Part shown: in pieces, positions 62,698-64,000 of the stretch
How positions within the stretch are numbered: position 1 is the first letter of the stretch
Layout: each line of letters begins with the position of its first letter
From: Peltaster fructicola
Lineage: Eukaryota > Ascomycota > Dothideomycetes
Length of the DNA stretch: 64,000 bases
Direction: 5' to 3'
Assembly (NCBI GenBank): GCA_001592805.2
Contig: CP051139.1
Location: 3,968,001-4,032,000, forward strand
Notes under the pieces: generated by a model
Database searches by the model: none
The model's input: only the letters and a program-made list of their open reading frames with translations
Told to the model about the DNA's origin: nothing
Translations under genes and position numbers: made by a program

Positions 62698-64000
62698 TCA
62701 TTTGCTGTTGGCGGCCTCCACAGGAGTATCCATGTGTAGCAGCGTTCGCTCCCAAGCTTTCTTCTCTTTGCCATCTCTCTCAAGCACAAGCAGCCAGTCC
62801 CTGACCTGGATGCCACGACCACCAGTACTGTTCTCTCGCCATTCACCCCAAGACATGCCAGTAGAATTCTCGTTTTCAGAGTCCTTCTTGACAGCAGCAG
62901 TACGAGCATCTTTTCGTGAGGGCGTACCACTCCCAGAGCCTGGGGTGCTGGGAGCAGGAGTAGCTTTCGCAAACCGATTGGTGGGCATACTTGCAGCACC
63001 TCCAGTCATCCAACTGTACCGATTGCTCTTCTTGCCCATTGCCATCATAGCTGCTGTCTGGTTGGTAGATGTCGCAGCTTGTGCATCGGTAAAGGTAGAC
63101 TTCTCCTTCTGCTGTCGTGCAAGCTCCTTCTTTGTCATTTTTGTGGGCTGAGCTGCTTCATTGGCAGCAGTAGCAGGGGTGCTGTCCAGCGTCACGTCCA
63201 TGGCGACGTCTTCTCCATTAGCAATTGCAGCTTCTTGGGCTTTCCGACGTGCTTCACGCTTTGCATTGCGAGCTTTTTCGGCATCTTGATCGCGTCTTGC
63301 CAGCGACCGGAGCTCACTATTGACAGCTGACTGGAAAGACACTGTCGTCTGTGCTTTGTCTGTGGCGGCTTCTGGCTGATCCCACGGTGTTCCTGTAATG
63401 CCCTCGGGCACGACATCCTCGGTTGAACGCACGCCAAGACCAACGGCAACATCTTTGAACTCGATCGGAACGCGACCATGATCGGCATACCGACGAGCTC
63501 GTGCCAGACCATATGATTCATCGAGCAATCCCCGCAGTCTCTCACCAGATGCCAAGCTGAGCAGACTGATTATGTCGGCCAGCGGCGCATTGTGTTCGAC
63601 CATGCTCTCCGCCGTAGCCACGACCATGCCAGTAGCGCCATTCGTCGCGGCTTTTGCCTCTGCTTTGCGAACATATAGGCCATCAGTATTGAATCGTACA
63701 CCTTGCTCCTTTGCTATCGTCTCCATCTTGATCCGCAGGACGTTGCCGAGGATGAAGGGATTCTTGAGCTGATGTTGATCGGCTTCAGCTTTCCGACGAG
63801 CAGCAGCAGTTCGCTTGTGCTTCAGCTCTTGCTCGACATCATGTTCCGTCAGTGTAGCGCCGATGGTACCAACGCTAGAGACGTTCGGTTGAGTGCTGAA
63901 GCTTCCCTGCAGAGTAAAGCTCCCTTGTGTGGAGCTGCCAAACGAGCCTGGATGTGATGCGAAGCTGTCTTGGGCAGTGTGTCGATTATTATACAGGTTA
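62698..64000 (-). CDS. TAF4: TFIID subunit TAF4, 5' part outside window
   Basis: The leftward frame is open from the right edge to the stop at 62698, giving 433 residues of the C-terminal part. The TAF4 domain is clear: ELKHKRTAAARRKAEAD, NPFILGNVLRIKMETIAKEQ, GVRFNTDGLYVRKAEAKA, then the histone-fold-flanking SLLSLASGERLRGLLDESYG, LARARRYADH. The Lys/Arg-rich helix (KARNAKREARRKAQEAAIAN) and the end (MSWGEWRENSTGGRGIQVRD, WLLVLERDGKEKKAWERTLL) are typical of fungal TAF4. The part upstream of the domain is Ser/Thr/Gly/Gln-rich (SFASHPGSFGSSTQGSFTLQ). TAF4 pairs with TAF12 in the TFIID core. Confidence 0.92.
   Translation of the reverse strand, partial: NLYNNRHTAQDSFASHPGSFGSSTQGSFTLQGSFSTQPNVSSVGTIGATLTEHDVEQELKHKRTAAARRKAEADQHQLKNPFILGNVLRIKMETIAKEQGVRFNTDGLYVRKAEAKAATNGATGMVVATAESMVEHNAPLADIISLLSLASGERLRGLLDESYGLARARRYADHGRVPIEFKDVAVGLGVRSTEDVVPEGITGTPWDQPEAATDKAQTTVSFQSAVNSELRSLARRDQDAEKARNAKREARRKAQEAAIANGEDVAMDVTLDSTPATAANEAAQPTKMTKKELARQQKEKSTFTDAQAATSTNQTAAMMAMGKKSNRYSWMTGGAASMPTNRFAKATPAPSTPGSGSGTPSRKDARTAAVKKDSENENSTGMSWGEWRENSTGGRGIQVRDWLLVLERDGKEKKAWERTLLHMDTPVEAANSK

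Noticed and set aside
1-64000. tRNA genes, CRISPR arrays, intact transposons or LTR elements
   Set aside because: No tRNA box B-like sequence in a fitting context, no regular short repeat-spacer array and no transposase, reverse transcriptase or terminal repeats were seen by eye.

Overview
The window looks like a gene-dense nuclear segment of a filamentous ascomycete (Pezizomycotina, probably a Dothideomycete). The grounds are short introns (mostly 42-120 nt) with GTAAGT/GTGAGT/GTATGT donors and TGCTAAC-like branch points, a Zn(II)2Cys6 regulator, a large Q-rich SPT20, a 1,510-residue SIN3, and Ser/Thr-rich cell-wall proteins. About 28 protein-coding loci can be supported. I saw no tRNA, rRNA, CRISPR array or intact mobile element. 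The class-level assignment is inference from gene style, not from a search.

Layout. 0-5.7 kb: a LEA-like protein cut by the left edge, an IQM-type IQ-motif protein, and an HTH gene with two transposase-like DNA-binding domains but no nuclease domain. 6-15 kb: cytosolic asparaginyl-tRNA synthetase, choline kinase, an orphan Cys/His-containing protein, prefoldin subunit 4 and the F1-ATPase assembly factor ATP12. 15-24 kb: a Zn2Cys6 regulator, a TVP38/DedA membrane protein and the DNA helicase MPH1. 24-29.4 kb: a decaying patch. A ThrE-like transporter and an M20 amidohydrolase each carry one in-frame stop, and they are followed by 2 kb without an intact gene that ends in three diverged tandem repeats. 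29.4-32 kb: a secreted Thr-rich protein and a GFA-domain protein. 32-40 kb: SIN3 (six exons, one oversized intron with a long open frame), cytosine deaminase and uroporphyrinogen decarboxylase. 40-44 kb: a gene-poor stretch, then a GPI-type wall protein with a duplicated eight-cysteine module. 44-58 kb: MSH1, VPS33, HTS1, a citrate-lyase-beta-like enzyme, TVP23, DUS1 and DRS1. 58-64 kb: SPT20, a kelch-like protein, and TAF4 cut by the right edge.

Most genes are housekeeping and stand as divergent pairs sharing short promoters (VPS33/HTS1, DUS1/DRS1, MPH1/ThrE) or convergent pairs with very short gaps (TVP23/DUS1 20 bp, MSH1/VPS33 54 bp, TVP38/MPH1 70 bp, kelch/TAF4 79 bp). Themes recur: transcription and chromatin (SIN3, SPT20, TAF4), late Golgi membranes (TVP38, TVP23), translation and tRNA (AsnRS, HisRS, DUS1) and mitochondria (ATP12, MSH1, HisRS). 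I see no metabolic gene cluster or defence island. The most unusual items are the coding-looking frame inside the long SIN3 intron, the HTH gene, the duplicated eight-cysteine wall module, and the neighbouring nonsense-bearing genes at 24-27 kb.
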